From assembly GCA_027307325.1 (NCBI GenBank), contig DAHUXE010000082.1:1-48124 (forward strand): a stretch of 48,124 nt of DNA, written 5' to 3'. The notes beneath the pieces are model-generated. The model saw only the letters and a program-made list of their open reading frames with translations. It ran no database searches and was not told the DNA's origin. Position numbers and translations under genes: made by a program. The stretch comes from Gammaproteobacteria bacterium (GTDB taxonomy: Bacteria; Pseudomonadota; Gammaproteobacteria; Steroidobacterales; Steroidobacteraceae). Below are positions 15,180 to 23,093 of the stretch, one piece after another (positions within the stretch are counted from its first letter, which is position 1; each line of letters begins with the position of its first letter).

Positions 15180-16697
15180 ATGTCCGCCCCGCCCTACAAG
15201 CAGCTCGAGCAGGAATTCAAGCGCCTGCATGCCTTTCGTGGCGCACTCTCGCTCCTGCGCTGGGACGCGGCGGTGATGATGCCGCGCGGCAGCGCTGACG
15301 TCCGCGGTGAGCAGCTGGCGGCGCTCGAGACCGAACATCACGCGCTGCTCACGGCGCCGCGCATCACCCGGCTTCTCGACCGGGCCCAGGCCAATACACA
15401 GGGACTGGCCGACTGGCAGGTCGCGAACCTGCGCGAGATGCGCCGCCAGCGCGACCACGCCATCGCCACCCCGGTGACCCTGGTGGCGCGCCTGACGAAG
15501 GCGGCCGCGCGCGCCGAGTCGCGCTGGCTCGAGGCGCGCGCCCAGGGCAAGTTCGAATCCTTCGCGCCCCACCTCGAGGAGGTCGTGCACCTGGTGCGCG
15601 ACAAGGCGGCGCTCCTCGGGCAGGCACTGAACCTGGCTCCCTACGACGCTCTGGTGGATGAATTCAGTCCCGGCATCACGACCGCGGACATAGACGCCAT
15701 GTTCAAGGCGCTCTCGCGGCGGCTGCCGTCGCTCATCCGCGAGGCGATCGCGGTGCAGGAGGGCCGCGCCCCGCTGCCGCTCACGGGTAAATTTCCCGCC
15801 GGCAAGCAGCGGTCGCTCACCGTCGAAGTCATGAAGGCGGTGGGCTTCCCCTTCGACCGCGGCCGGCTGGACGAGAGCGAGCAGCCCTTCACCGAGGGCG
15901 TGCCCGGCGACATCCGCGTCACCACGCGCTTCGTTCCCGAGGACGTGTTCTCGGGCCTGCTCGGGGCGCTGCACGAGACCGGACACGCGATGTACGACCT
16001 CGGGCTTCCGCAGGACTGGCGCGATCAGCCCGTCGGGCGCGACCGCGGCATGGCGCTCGAGGAGAGTCAGTCGCTGCTCATCGAGATGATGGTGTGCCGC
16101 AGCCGCCCCTTCGTGCGGTACGTGGAGCCGCTGCTTGCCAGGCACTTCGGGGTCAGCGGCCCCGAGTGGCACCCCGAGAACCTCTACAGCCATCTGACCC
16201 GCGTGCAGCGCGGCGTGATCCGCGTGGATGCGGACGAGCTCACCTACCCGCTCCACATCATGTTGCGCTACGAGCTCGAGAAACAGCTGCTCTCCGGCGA
16301 GCTCGCCGTGCGCGACCTGGCCGAAGCGTGGAATGCCGGCATGGAGAGCCGTCTCGGAATCCGGCCGGCCAATGACCTGGAGGGCTGCCTGCAGGACATT
16401 CACTGGGCCGTGGGCTCTTTCGGCTACTTCCCCTCGTACGCGCTCGGGGCCGTGATCGCCGCGCAGCTCTACGAGAGCCTGCGGGCGGAAGTGACCGCGC
16501 TCGATGAGCAGCTCGCGCGCGGCGAGTTCACGGGGCTCTTCGGCTGGCTGCGCACGCAGGTGCATGGCCTCGGCGCCAAGGTGCCGGTGCAGGAGCTGCT
16601 GAAGGGCGCCACGGGCAAGCCACTCTCGGCCACTTCCTTCATCCGCTACGTCGAGGCAAAGTACCTGGAAAGCGTCACCAGCATGGCCGCGGCCTGA
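15180..16697 (+). CDS. Carboxypeptidase M32 (thermostable carboxypeptidase Taq family)
   Basis: This 505-residue cytoplasmic metallocarboxypeptidase removes C-terminal residues of broad specificity. The zinc motif HETGH is at 265-269 (ALHETGHAMYDLG), with the downstream Glu ligand in EESQSLLIEM (family usual HESQS; here the first residue is Glu). Other M32 blocks are LRWDAAVMMPRGSADVRGEQ near the N-terminus, DEFSPGITTADID, RITTRF-like DIRVTTRFVPED, and DIHWAVGSFGYFPSYALG near residue 415. Length matches the family (about 500). It precedes ttcA by 36 bp. Confidence 0.95.
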   Translation: MSAPPYKQLEQEFKRLHAFRGALSLLRWDAAVMMPRGSADVRGEQLAALETEHHALLTAPRITRLLDRAQANTQGLADWQVANLREMRRQRDHAIATPVTLVARLTKAAARAESRWLEARAQGKFESFAPHLEEVVHLVRDKAALLGQALNLAPYDALVDEFSPGITTADIDAMFKALSRRLPSLIREAIAVQEGRAPLPLTGKFPAGKQRSLTVEVMKAVGFPFDRGRLDESEQPFTEGVPGDIRVTTRFVPEDVFSGLLGALHETGHAMYDLGLPQDWRDQPVGRDRGMALEESQSLLIEMMVCRSRPFVRYVEPLLARHFGVSGPEWHPENLYSHLTRVQRGVIRVDADELTYPLHIMLRYELEKQLLSGELAVRDLAEAWNAGMESRLGIRPANDLEGCLQDIHWAVGSFGYFPSYALGAVIAAQLYESLRAEVTALDEQLARGEFTGLFGWLRTQVHGLGAKVPVQELLKGATGKPLSATSFIRYVEAKYLESVTSMAAA

Positions 16698-16733
16698 TGC
16701 CGCGCGCCGCTCGCGGCGCCGATCCAAGACGTG

Positions 16734-17615
16734 ATGCGCGCCGCCGCAAAGCCCTCCCGTACCCTCGAGCGCCTCGCCAGCCGCCTGCGCGGCCAGGTGG
16801 GCAAGGCGATCGCGGACTTTCGCATGATCGCGCCGGGCGACCGCGTCATGGTGTGCCTCTCGGGCGGCAAGGACTCGTACACGCTGCTCGACATGCTCCT
16901 GTCCCTGAAGCGCAGCGCGCCGGTGCACTTCGAGCTGCTCGCCGTCAATCTCGACCAGAAGCAGCCCGGCTTTCCGCCCGAGGTCCTGCCGCGCTATCTC
17001 GAGGGCGTCGGTGTGCCCTACCACATCATCGAGCAGGACACCTACAGTGTGGTGAAGCGCGTCGTGCCCGAGGGCCGGACGCTGTGCGGACTGTGCTCGC
17101 GGCTGCGCCGCGGGGCGCTGTACCGCTTCGCCGCGCGCGAGGGCGTCAGCAAGATCGCACTCGGCCATCATCGCGATGACATCGTCGAGACGCTGTTTCT
17201 GAACCTGTTCTTCGGCGGGCGGCTCAAGGCAATGGCGCCGAAGCTTCTCTCCGACGACGGCTGCCACGTCGTCATCCGCCCGCTCGCATACGTTGCCGAG
17301 CGCGACATAGCGCGCTATGCGCGCGGCCGCGGCTTTCCCCTCATTCCCTGCAAGCTGTGCGGCTCGCAGGAGAACCTGCAGCGGCTTGCGGTGAAGAAGA
17401 TGCTCGCCGGCTGGGAGCGGGAGTTCCCGGGGCGCACCGAGACGATCTTCCGCGCGCTGCGCAGCGTCGAGCCCGGGCACCTCGCCGATCCGCGCCGCTT
17501 CGATTTCGCCGGCCTCGAGTCGAGGCGCGTAGCGCCCATGAGCGAGCGCGAGGAGCGCTCCCTCGAGGGGCGCAGCCTCGAGGCCGCGTTTACCCCTCCG
17601 ACCGCGCGCGCCTGA
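16734..17615 (+). CDS. ttcA: tRNA 2-thiocytidine(32) synthetase TtcA
   Basis: This 293-residue ATPase thiolates cytidine 32 of certain tRNAs using an iron-sulfur cluster. The PP-loop [11 protein letters not shown] sits near residue 42. The cluster-binding CGLC is near 115 ([13 protein letters not shown]), with a third Cys region at IPCKLCGSQ. Also conserved are [20 protein letters not shown] and [12 protein letters not shown]. The C-terminus ends with a variable Arg/Ala tail. ATG 16734 directly follows a GTG at 16731, and either could start translation. The downstream phosphatase/glycohydrolase fusion begins 1 nt after the stop, so they are co-transcribed. Confidence 0.95.
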   Translation: MRAAAKPSRTLERLASRLRGQVGKAIADFRMIAPGDRVMVCLSGGKDSYTLLDMLLSLKRSAPVHFELLAVNLDQKQPGFPPEVLPRYLEGVGVPYHIIEQDTYSVVKRVVPEGRTLCGLCSRLRRGALYRFAAREGVSKIALGHHRDDIVETLFLNLFFGGRLKAMAPKLLSDDGCHVVIRPLAYVAERDIARYARGRGFPLIPCKLCGSQENLQRLAVKKMLAGWEREFPGRTETIFRALRSVEPGHLADPRRFDFAGLESRRVAPMSEREERSLEGRSLEAAFTPPTARA

Positions 17616-17616
17616 G

Positions 17617-19080
17617 GTGCGCGTGGCTCCCACGGAACCCTCACCGCCCCCGGGCGCGCCGCTGCCGCTTGCCAACTGCTACTGGGTCGTGCCGGGCAGG
17701 CTCCTGGCCGGCGAATACCCGGCCGGCGCGACGCCCGAGGCGACGCGCGAGCGGCTGAAGCGGCTCGCCGAGGCAGGGATTGCCGCCTTCATCGATCTCA
17801 CGGAGGCGGGGGAGCTCCTGTCCTACGAGGCCGAGCTGCCGCCGGGCGCCCTCCACCTGCGCAGACCCCTTCCCGACCACGGCTTGCCCGGTGAGCGCGT
17901 TGAGATGGCCGCGATACTCGCCGCGCTGCGCGAGGCGCTCGACTCGCAGCGCTGCGTGTACCTGCACTGCAGGGCCGGAATCGGCCGCACCGGCATGGTG
18001 GCCGGGTGCTTCCTGGCGGAGCAGGGGCTCGGCGGTGAGGGCGCGCTCGAGGAGCTCAATCGCCTCTGGCAGCAGAGTGCGCGCTCGGCGCAGTGGCCGT
18101 CGGTCCCCGAAACGGCGGGCCAGGTGGAGTATGTGCGCGGCTGGAGCGCGCCGTCGGGGGCGGACACCGACCCCCTGCTCGAGCCTTCGACGCTCGTTGC
18201 CGCGCGCGGCCTGCGCGAGCGCTTTCTCGGCGCGCTGCTCGGCCTCGCATTGGGCGATGCGGTTGCCGCGGCGACCCAGTTCAAGCGTCCGGGCCGCTTC
18301 GTCCCGGTCGGGGACCTGATCGGCGGAGGACCGTTCGATCTGCCGCGCGGCGCCTGGAGCGACGATACGGCGATGGCGCTGTGTCTCGCCGACAGCCTGC
18401 TCGAGCGCGGCGGCTTCGACGCGCGAGACCAGGTGGAGCGCTATGTCCGCTGGCAGCAGCAGGGATATCTGTCCGCCACCGGCCAGTGCGTCGGCATCAC
18501 GGCCGGCACGGCCCGTGCGCTCGCGTTAGCGCAGTGGCGGCGGCAGGTATTCTCGGGCTCGCACGACCCGGACGTTCTCGATCCCGAGCCTCTGTCGCGG
18601 GTCACCCCGGTAGTCATGTACTTCTTCGCGGATGCCGCGCAGGGCGAGCACCACGCGGCGCAGGCCGCGCGCACCACCGGCCAGGCGCCGGCCGTGCTCG
18701 GCGCCTGCCGCGCCCTTGCCCGCGCGCTGCATGCGGCGCTCGCGGGCCGGCCCCCGGCCGAGATCGTCTCGAGCGCCGCCCTGGCGCCGCCGGCCCGGCG
18801 TGCCGCTTCCGCCGCAGGCGGTGCGACCGCCGCGGGCGCCCTCGGCACGGCGCTCGAGACGCTGACGCAAACCGGCAATTTCCGTGACGCGCTGCTCACG
18901 GCCGCCAATCTCGGCGGCAATTCGGACGTGGTCGCCGCGGTTACCGGCGCGCTCGCCGGCGCCCACTACACTGCAAGCGCTATCCCCGCTTTGTGGCGCA
19001 ACAGCCTGATGAAGCAGGGGCTGATCGAGGGCTTCGCAGACCGGCTGCTCGCTCACGCACTGCTCGAGCTCGGCGGTTAG
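17617..19080 (+). CDS. Fusion of dual-specificity phosphatase and ADP-ribosylglycohydrolase domains
   Basis: This is a 487-residue two-domain protein. Residues 15-165 form a cysteine phosphatase with the P-loop HCRAGIGRTG (C118, R124) and a WVVPGRLLAGEYP start typical of the DSP family. Residues 195-487 form an ADP-ribosylglycohydrolase (ARH/DraG) with FLGALLGLALGDAVAAA, SDDT metal ligands (D249, D250) and a terminal metal motif. That motif is altered: GGNSDVV (N435, D437, V438) where ARH proteins have GGDxDT, so one Asp ligand and the Thr are lost. This may weaken metal binding or change the substrate. The fusion would remove phosphate and ADP-ribose or 1''-phospho-ADP-ribose groups. It is coupled to ttcA. 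Confidence 0.88.
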   Translation: MRVAPTEPSPPPGAPLPLANCYWVVPGRLLAGEYPAGATPEATRERLKRLAEAGIAAFIDLTEAGELLSYEAELPPGALHLRRPLPDHGLPGERVEMAAILAALREALDSQRCVYLHCRAGIGRTGMVAGCFLAEQGLGGEGALEELNRLWQQSARSAQWPSVPETAGQVEYVRGWSAPSGADTDPLLEPSTLVAARGLRERFLGALLGLALGDAVAAATQFKRPGRFVPVGDLIGGGPFDLPRGAWSDDTAMALCLADSLLERGGFDARDQVERYVRWQQQGYLSATGQCVGITAGTARALALAQWRRQVFSGSHDPDVLDPEPLSRVTPVVMYFFADAAQGEHHAAQAARTTGQAPAVLGACRALARALHAALAGRPPAEIVSSAALAPPARRAASAAGGATAAGALGTALETLTQTGNFRDALLTAANLGGNSDVVAAVTGALAGAHYTASAIPALWRNSLMKQGLIEGFADRLLAHALLELGG

Positions 19081-19177
19081 CCTTGAGTTTTTGCGGGTAC
19101 GCCCGCAGACAGCGCCCGCGGGCTTCGGCTAAGCTTCTCTTCGCCGTCCGCCCGCAAAAGAATTCGCGCTCGCTCCT

Positions 19178-20287
19178 ATGTCCTCCACACGCGCCGCCGG
19201 CCGCCGCTCACCTGCCGTGCGCTCAAGTTTCGGCCGCCGCCGCACCGCGCGCGGCCCGGCGCACGCGCGCGCGTCCGCGCACGCGTGGGAGCGCCTGAGC
19301 GACGAAGAGCTGCTTAAGCTGCGGTTTTGCGATCTGAAGCTGTCGATCAGACGCTCGCCACTCGCCGCGCACGTGCGGCAGCTGTATGCCGATCTCGAGC
19401 GGCGCGGACTCAAGGTCCGCCCGCACGTGTGGCTCTCCGAGGAGTGGTTCTCACCAGATGGTATTCCCGGGATCGCCATGCCCTTCTACCTCGCGCATCC
19501 GCGGCTCGAACGGCTCGAGCGGCGGCTGATGCAGGAGGCCGAGGGCGGAAACTCGCGCCTGCTGATGCGCATCCTGCGACACGAGGCCGGGCATGCGATC
19601 GACAACGCCTACCGGCTGCGCCGGCGCCGGCGCTGGCGCGAGGTGTTCGGACCCGCCTCGCTTCCCTATCCGGCGCGCTACCGCGCGCGCGCCGGCAGCC
19701 GGCGCTACGTACATCATCTCGGCGAGTGGTACGCGCAGGCCCATCCCGCCGAGGATTTCGCCGAGACCTTCGCGGTGTGGCTCACGCCGAAGTCGGGCTG
19801 GCGCAAGAGCTACGCCGACTGGCCGGCGCTGCACAAGCTCAGGGCGGTCGATGAGCTCGTCGCGAGCGTTCGCGGACGGCGAGCGCCGGTGCGCAACCGC
19901 ATCCGCGTCGAGCCTCTCGACCTCAACACCCGCACGCTGGCGCAGCACTACCGCCGCAAGCTCAGGCACAACCGGATGATCCGCCGCGGGCTCGCCGACG
20001 AGCTGCTGCAGCGCGCCTTCAGCCACGAGCGTGCCCGCCGCAGCACGCCGAGCGCGGCCACGCTGCTGCGCGCGCAGGCGCGGCGCCTCACCGCCGTGGT
20101 GGCACGCGCGCTCAAGGCCGAGCGCTACAGCGTCGAGCAGGTCCTCGCCATGCTGATCGAGCGCAGCGAGCACCTCGGGCTCTACGTGCGTGGCAACCGC
20201 CGCGACGCGCTGCGCTATTCGCGCTGGATGCTCGAGCGCCTCACCGGACTGTATTCCCAGGGCGAGACTCCGCAGCTGCCCTTATGA
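19178..20287 (+). CDS. Putative zinc-binding metallopeptidase (Peptidase_Mx-like)
   Basis: This 369-residue protein has HEAGHAIDNAY (H135, E136, H139) and a downstream HPAEDFAETFAVWL (E192, E196), the layout of a gluzincin-like metallopeptidase. It resembles the putative zinc-binding metallopeptidase family (COG4307), without the N-terminal zinc ribbon of some members. The first 35 residues are Arg/Ala-rich and probably disordered, and translation may really begin a little later. The C-terminal 140 residues are basic and helical with no recognised domain. The stop overlaps the ATP-grasp start (ATGA at 20284-20287), so the two are translationally coupled. The leader (19081-19177) holds GC-rich inverted repeats such as GCGGG-TACG-CCCGC. 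The substrate is unknown. Confidence 0.8.
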   Translation: MSSTRAAGRRSPAVRSSFGRRRTARGPAHARASAHAWERLSDEELLKLRFCDLKLSIRRSPLAAHVRQLYADLERRGLKVRPHVWLSEEWFSPDGIPGIAMPFYLAHPRLERLERRLMQEAEGGNSRLLMRILRHEAGHAIDNAYRLRRRRRWREVFGPASLPYPARYRARAGSRRYVHHLGEWYAQAHPAEDFAETFAVWLTPKSGWRKSYADWPALHKLRAVDELVASVRGRRAPVRNRIRVEPLDLNTRTLAQHYRRKLRHNRMIRRGLADELLQRAFSHERARRSTPSAATLLRAQARRLTAVVARALKAERYSVEQVLAMLIERSEHLGLYVRGNRRDALRYSRWMLERLTGLYSQGETPQLPL

Positions 20288-21318
20288 GGCAACTGCGCAC
20301 GCTCGTCGTGGTGCACGCGAGCCTGGTGCCACCCGAGAGTCTCGAAGGCCACAGCGACAGGGAAATCGAGGAGTGGCGCACCGAGTACGACGTCACCTCG
20401 ACGCTGCGCAGCCTCGGCCACGAGGTGCGCTGCGTGGGAGTCCTCGACAGCCTCACGGAGCTGCGCAGCGCGATCGCCGACTGGGAGCCGGACGTCGTCT
20501 TCAACCTGCTCGAGGAATTCGACGGCATCGTCACCTACGACCAGCACGTGGTAGCGTTCCTCGAGCTGATGCGCCAGCCCTATACCGGCTGCAACCCGCG
20601 GGGGCTGCTGCTGTCGCGCGATAAGACGCTCGCCAAGCAGCTGCTCGCCTTCCACCGCATCGCGACGCCGCAGTTCGCGGTGTTCCGCCGCGGCGCGCGC
20701 TTCCATGTACCGCGCAGGCTCCGGTTCCCGCTGTTCGTGAAGTCCACGGTCGAGGATGCCTCGCTCGGCATCGCCCAGGCCGCGGTGGTGGAGGATGCGG
20801 CGCGGCTCAGGGAGCGCATCGCCGTCGTGCACGAGCAGATCAAGTCCGACGCCCTGGTCGAGGAGTACATCGCGGGCCGCGAGCTGTACGTCGGGGTGAT
20901 GGGCAACGAGCGCCTCACACGGCTGCCGGTGTGGGAGATGGTGTTCGGCTCGATGCCGGACTCGCTCGCCGCCATCGCCACGCGCAAGGTGAAGTGGGAC
21001 AAGCGCTATCAGGCGAAGTACGGCATTACGACCCACGCCGCCGCCGACCTCCCGCAGGCGGTGCTGGCGACGCTCGACCGGCTGTCGCGGCGCATCTACC
21101 GGGCACTGGGCCTGTCCGGCTATGCTCGCATGGACTTCCGGGTGAGCGCCGAGGGGCAGGTGTACGTGCTCGAGGCCAATGCCAATCCCAATCTCGAGGC
21201 AGCGGAGGATTTCGCCGAGTCGGCGCGCGCCGGCGGCACTCCCTATGGCGAGCTGCTCGAGCGCCTCATGGACCTCGGGCTCAAGTATCGCGCCCAGTGG
21301 CGGGCCACCTATGGCTGA
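20284..21318 (+). CDS. D-alanine-D-alanine-ligase-like ATP-grasp enzyme
   Basis: This is a 344-residue ATP-grasp protein. The N-terminal Rossmann half starts LRTLVVVHASLVPPE and has FNLLEEFDG. ATP binding uses K114 (SRDKTLAKQLL) and K153 (FPLFVKSTVEDASLGI), then E194 (LVEEYIAGREL). Magnesium ligands are D284 (GYARMDFRV), E297 and N299 (YVLEANANPNL), where Ddl has EINTxPG. It therefore joins a carboxylate to an amine or peptide, but it lacks the Ddl D-Ala pocket signature, so cell-wall D-Ala-D-Ala synthesis is unlikely. It is coupled to the metallopeptidase upstream and overlaps the CpeT-like gene downstream by 8 bp. The three genes probably serve one small-peptide modification process, which is inference. 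Confidence 0.85.
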   Translation: MRQLRTLVVVHASLVPPESLEGHSDREIEEWRTEYDVTSTLRSLGHEVRCVGVLDSLTELRSAIADWEPDVVFNLLEEFDGIVTYDQHVVAFLELMRQPYTGCNPRGLLLSRDKTLAKQLLAFHRIATPQFAVFRRGARFHVPRRLRFPLFVKSTVEDASLGIAQAAVVEDAARLRERIAVVHEQIKSDALVEEYIAGRELYVGVMGNERLTRLPVWEMVFGSMPDSLAAIATRKVKWDKRYQAKYGITTHAAADLPQAVLATLDRLSRRIYRALGLSGYARMDFRVSAEGQVYVLEANANPNLEAAEDFAESARAGGTPYGELLERLMDLGLKYRAQWRATYG

Positions 21319-21922
21319 GGGCACGCGCGCCGGCGCCCGGATCCTCGCCGCGCTCGCCTGCTGCGCCGCGCTCGCCGCTGCCGGCTGCGCGGGCAAGCCG
21401 CCGGCCACCGAGGCCGACCTCACGCTGATGCTCACCATGCTCCCCGGGCGCTACGACAATCGCGCGCAGGCCGAAGCCGACGTGAGGAGCGGCACGCACC
21501 CGGCGCACGAGGCGGTGGCGCTGGTCATCATTCATGTCTACACCCCGCGGCTCGGTCACTACGTCTACTACGCGCAGGAGTCCGCCGCCGACGATCCGCG
21601 CCGCGTCCTCAGCCAGAAGATGTACAGCTTCCGGCTCGATGAGAAGCGCGGCATCGTCGAGACCATGTACGAGTTCGTCGACCCGGTCCGCTGGCGCGAC
21701 GGCTACCAGAGCAAGGACCTCTTCACCGCCGTGCAGATGGAGGACGTGCAGCCCGAGGGCTGCGAGCTGCTCTGGAAGAAGAAGGGTGACGGCTTCCTCG
21801 CCGCCCATGAGCAGAAGATCTGTCCCGACAGTGGTGGCGATGCCGCCGCTGCGCCGCAGATGCAGCTGGCGCCGGGCGCGCTGACCGTCGGGGACTACAA
21901 GTTCGTGCGCAAGGGACGCTAG
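21311..21922 (+). CDS. CpcT/CpeT family (DUF1001) exported protein
   Basis: This 203-residue protein has a signal segment (ILAALACCAALAAAGC) that may be a lipoprotein signal, giving C26 or so as the lipidated residue. The mature part carries the CpeT family pattern: LMLTMLPGRYDNRAQAEAD at its start, HVYTPRLGHYVYYAQES, then KMYSFRLDEKRGIVETMYEF and a two-Cys region GCELLWKKKGDGFLAAHEQK. In cyanobacteria CpeT/CpcT are phycobiliprotein lyases. This organism shows no phycobiliprotein gene, so the barrel probably binds another ligand in the envelope. ATG 21311 overlaps the end of the ATP-grasp gene, indicating the same operon. Confidence 0.85.
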   Translation: MAEGTRAGARILAALACCAALAAAGCAGKPPATEADLTLMLTMLPGRYDNRAQAEADVRSGTHPAHEAVALVIIHVYTPRLGHYVYYAQESAADDPRRVLSQKMYSFRLDEKRGIVETMYEFVDPVRWRDGYQSKDLFTAVQMEDVQPEGCELLWKKKGDGFLAAHEQKICPDSGGDAAAAPQMQLAPGALTVGDYKFVRKGR

Positions 21923-21938
21923 TCTCTGTAGGTCGCGC

Positions 21939-23084
21939 CTAAGACTGCGGCCGGCGTGCGACCACGAAGGCCTCGTCGTTGAACCACAGCCCGCCGTGCT
22001 GCTGCAGCACATGCCGGGTCGCGGCCAGATACGCGCCGCCGCTCACCACCGCGTCGAGCCGCTCGTCCTCGATCTGGTTGACGTAGATCGCGGCGTTCCA
22101 CGCGGCAAACAGAGTCGAGGTGCCGATGCGGTCGCCGATCTCCGAAGGGAGGGTGTGCATCTGATAGCGGAACACAGCCTGCTCGTCGGAGGGCGCGCCC
22201 AGCTCGAACTCGCCGGCCTCCCCGCCGAGCTCTTGCGCGAGTGCCGCCAGCAGCGCGTGGCGGTCGACGCGGAAGGGCTGCTCATCGGGCCACAGCCGGC
22301 GGATGATCTCGAGGGCCGGATCGCGGCCCCAGGATTGGATCGCGAGCAGCCGCCCGCCCGCAGCGAGGCTGCGCGCGAGGGGGGCGAGCACTTTCTGTAC
22401 CTTGAAGCCGGCTCCCATCCGCGCCCGCCACGGCTGCGACGCGAGCACCAGGTCGTAGTGGCTGGCGCAGCCGGGCCCGCGCGGAATGACGGCATCGAGC
22501 AGGAACCCGTGATCCTCGCGATAGATCACCAGCACCGCGGGCCGCACCACCACCGGGCCGCCGGTGCGCGGGCTCGGGTGCGTCTGCCAGCCGTGGGCGA
22601 GCAGCTCATCGAGCTCCTCGATCTGCGCGGCGTATTCGTCGGCGCTCGAGCCCGTGAGCCGCACCTCGCGCCACTCGACCGTGGCCGCGACCCGTGCGTC
22701 GTGCGGTGTGAGGGCGGGCGCCTCCGCGTAGCTCAGGTTGGTGACCACGAACACCGTCGCCGGGTGCTCGAACAGCCGGTCGGGCAGCTTCTCGAGCCCG
22801 AGCCGCACGTCCTCGAGGCTGATCTCCTTGGCCACCACCAGCAGCGGCACGGCGGGGAACTGCCGGTGGGTGCTGCGCATGACGCGCGAGATCACCGTGC
22901 CGTCACCCATGCCGGCATCGAAGATGCGCAGCGCCGGGGGCGTCGGCCGCAGCAGCGCAACCTCGCTCGCGGCGCGGCGCGCGATCGCGGATTTCTCGTT
23001 GCAGGTGGTGACGAAGGCGAGATACTTCTGGCGGTTATCGTAGAAGCGAAACGGAGTCGGCGCCTGCGGCAGGTCGTTGGGCAC
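21939..23084 (-). CDS. SAM-dependent methyltransferase-like protein, last gene of the catabolic operon
   Basis: This 381-residue cytoplasmic protein begins FRFYDNRQKYLAFVTTCNEK and has an AdoMet-binding loop IFDAGMGDGTV at about residues 54-64, followed by a Rossmann-like arrangement. A central insert (about 130-200) precedes LAPLARSLAAGGRLLAIQSW, the usual post-motif strand of class I methyltransferases. The C-terminal half ends AATRHVLQQHGGLWFNDEAF. The exact family is not recognised. It starts 9 bp after the MetE-like gene on the same strand, so it is likely co-transcribed with the catabolic operon, though it might be an independent passenger. The substrate is unknown. Confidence 0.7.
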   Translation of the reverse strand: MPNDLPQAPTPFRFYDNRQKYLAFVTTCNEKSAIARRAASEVALLRPTPPALRIFDAGMGDGTVISRVMRSTHRQFPAVPLLVVAKEISLEDVRLGLEKLPDRLFEHPATVFVVTNLSYAEAPALTPHDARVAATVEWREVRLTGSSADEYAAQIEELDELLAHGWQTHPSPRTGGPVVVRPAVLVIYREDHGFLLDAVIPRGPGCASHYDLVLASQPWRARMGAGFKVQKVLAPLARSLAAGGRLLAIQSWGRDPALEIIRRLWPDEQPFRVDRHALLAALAQELGGEAGEFELGAPSDEQAVFRYQMHTLPSEIGDRIGTSTLFAAWNAAIYVNQIEDERLDAVVSGGAYLAATRHVLQQHGGLWFNDEAFVVARRPQS

Positions 23085-23093
23085 GATGCGCTT

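Noticed and set aside
15129-17675. An 848-codon open frame on the minus strand opposite the carboxypeptidase and ttcA genes
   Set aside because: High GC keeps antisense frames open. The plus strand encodes two complete, recognisable enzymes with intact motifs; the minus-strand translation has no domain.
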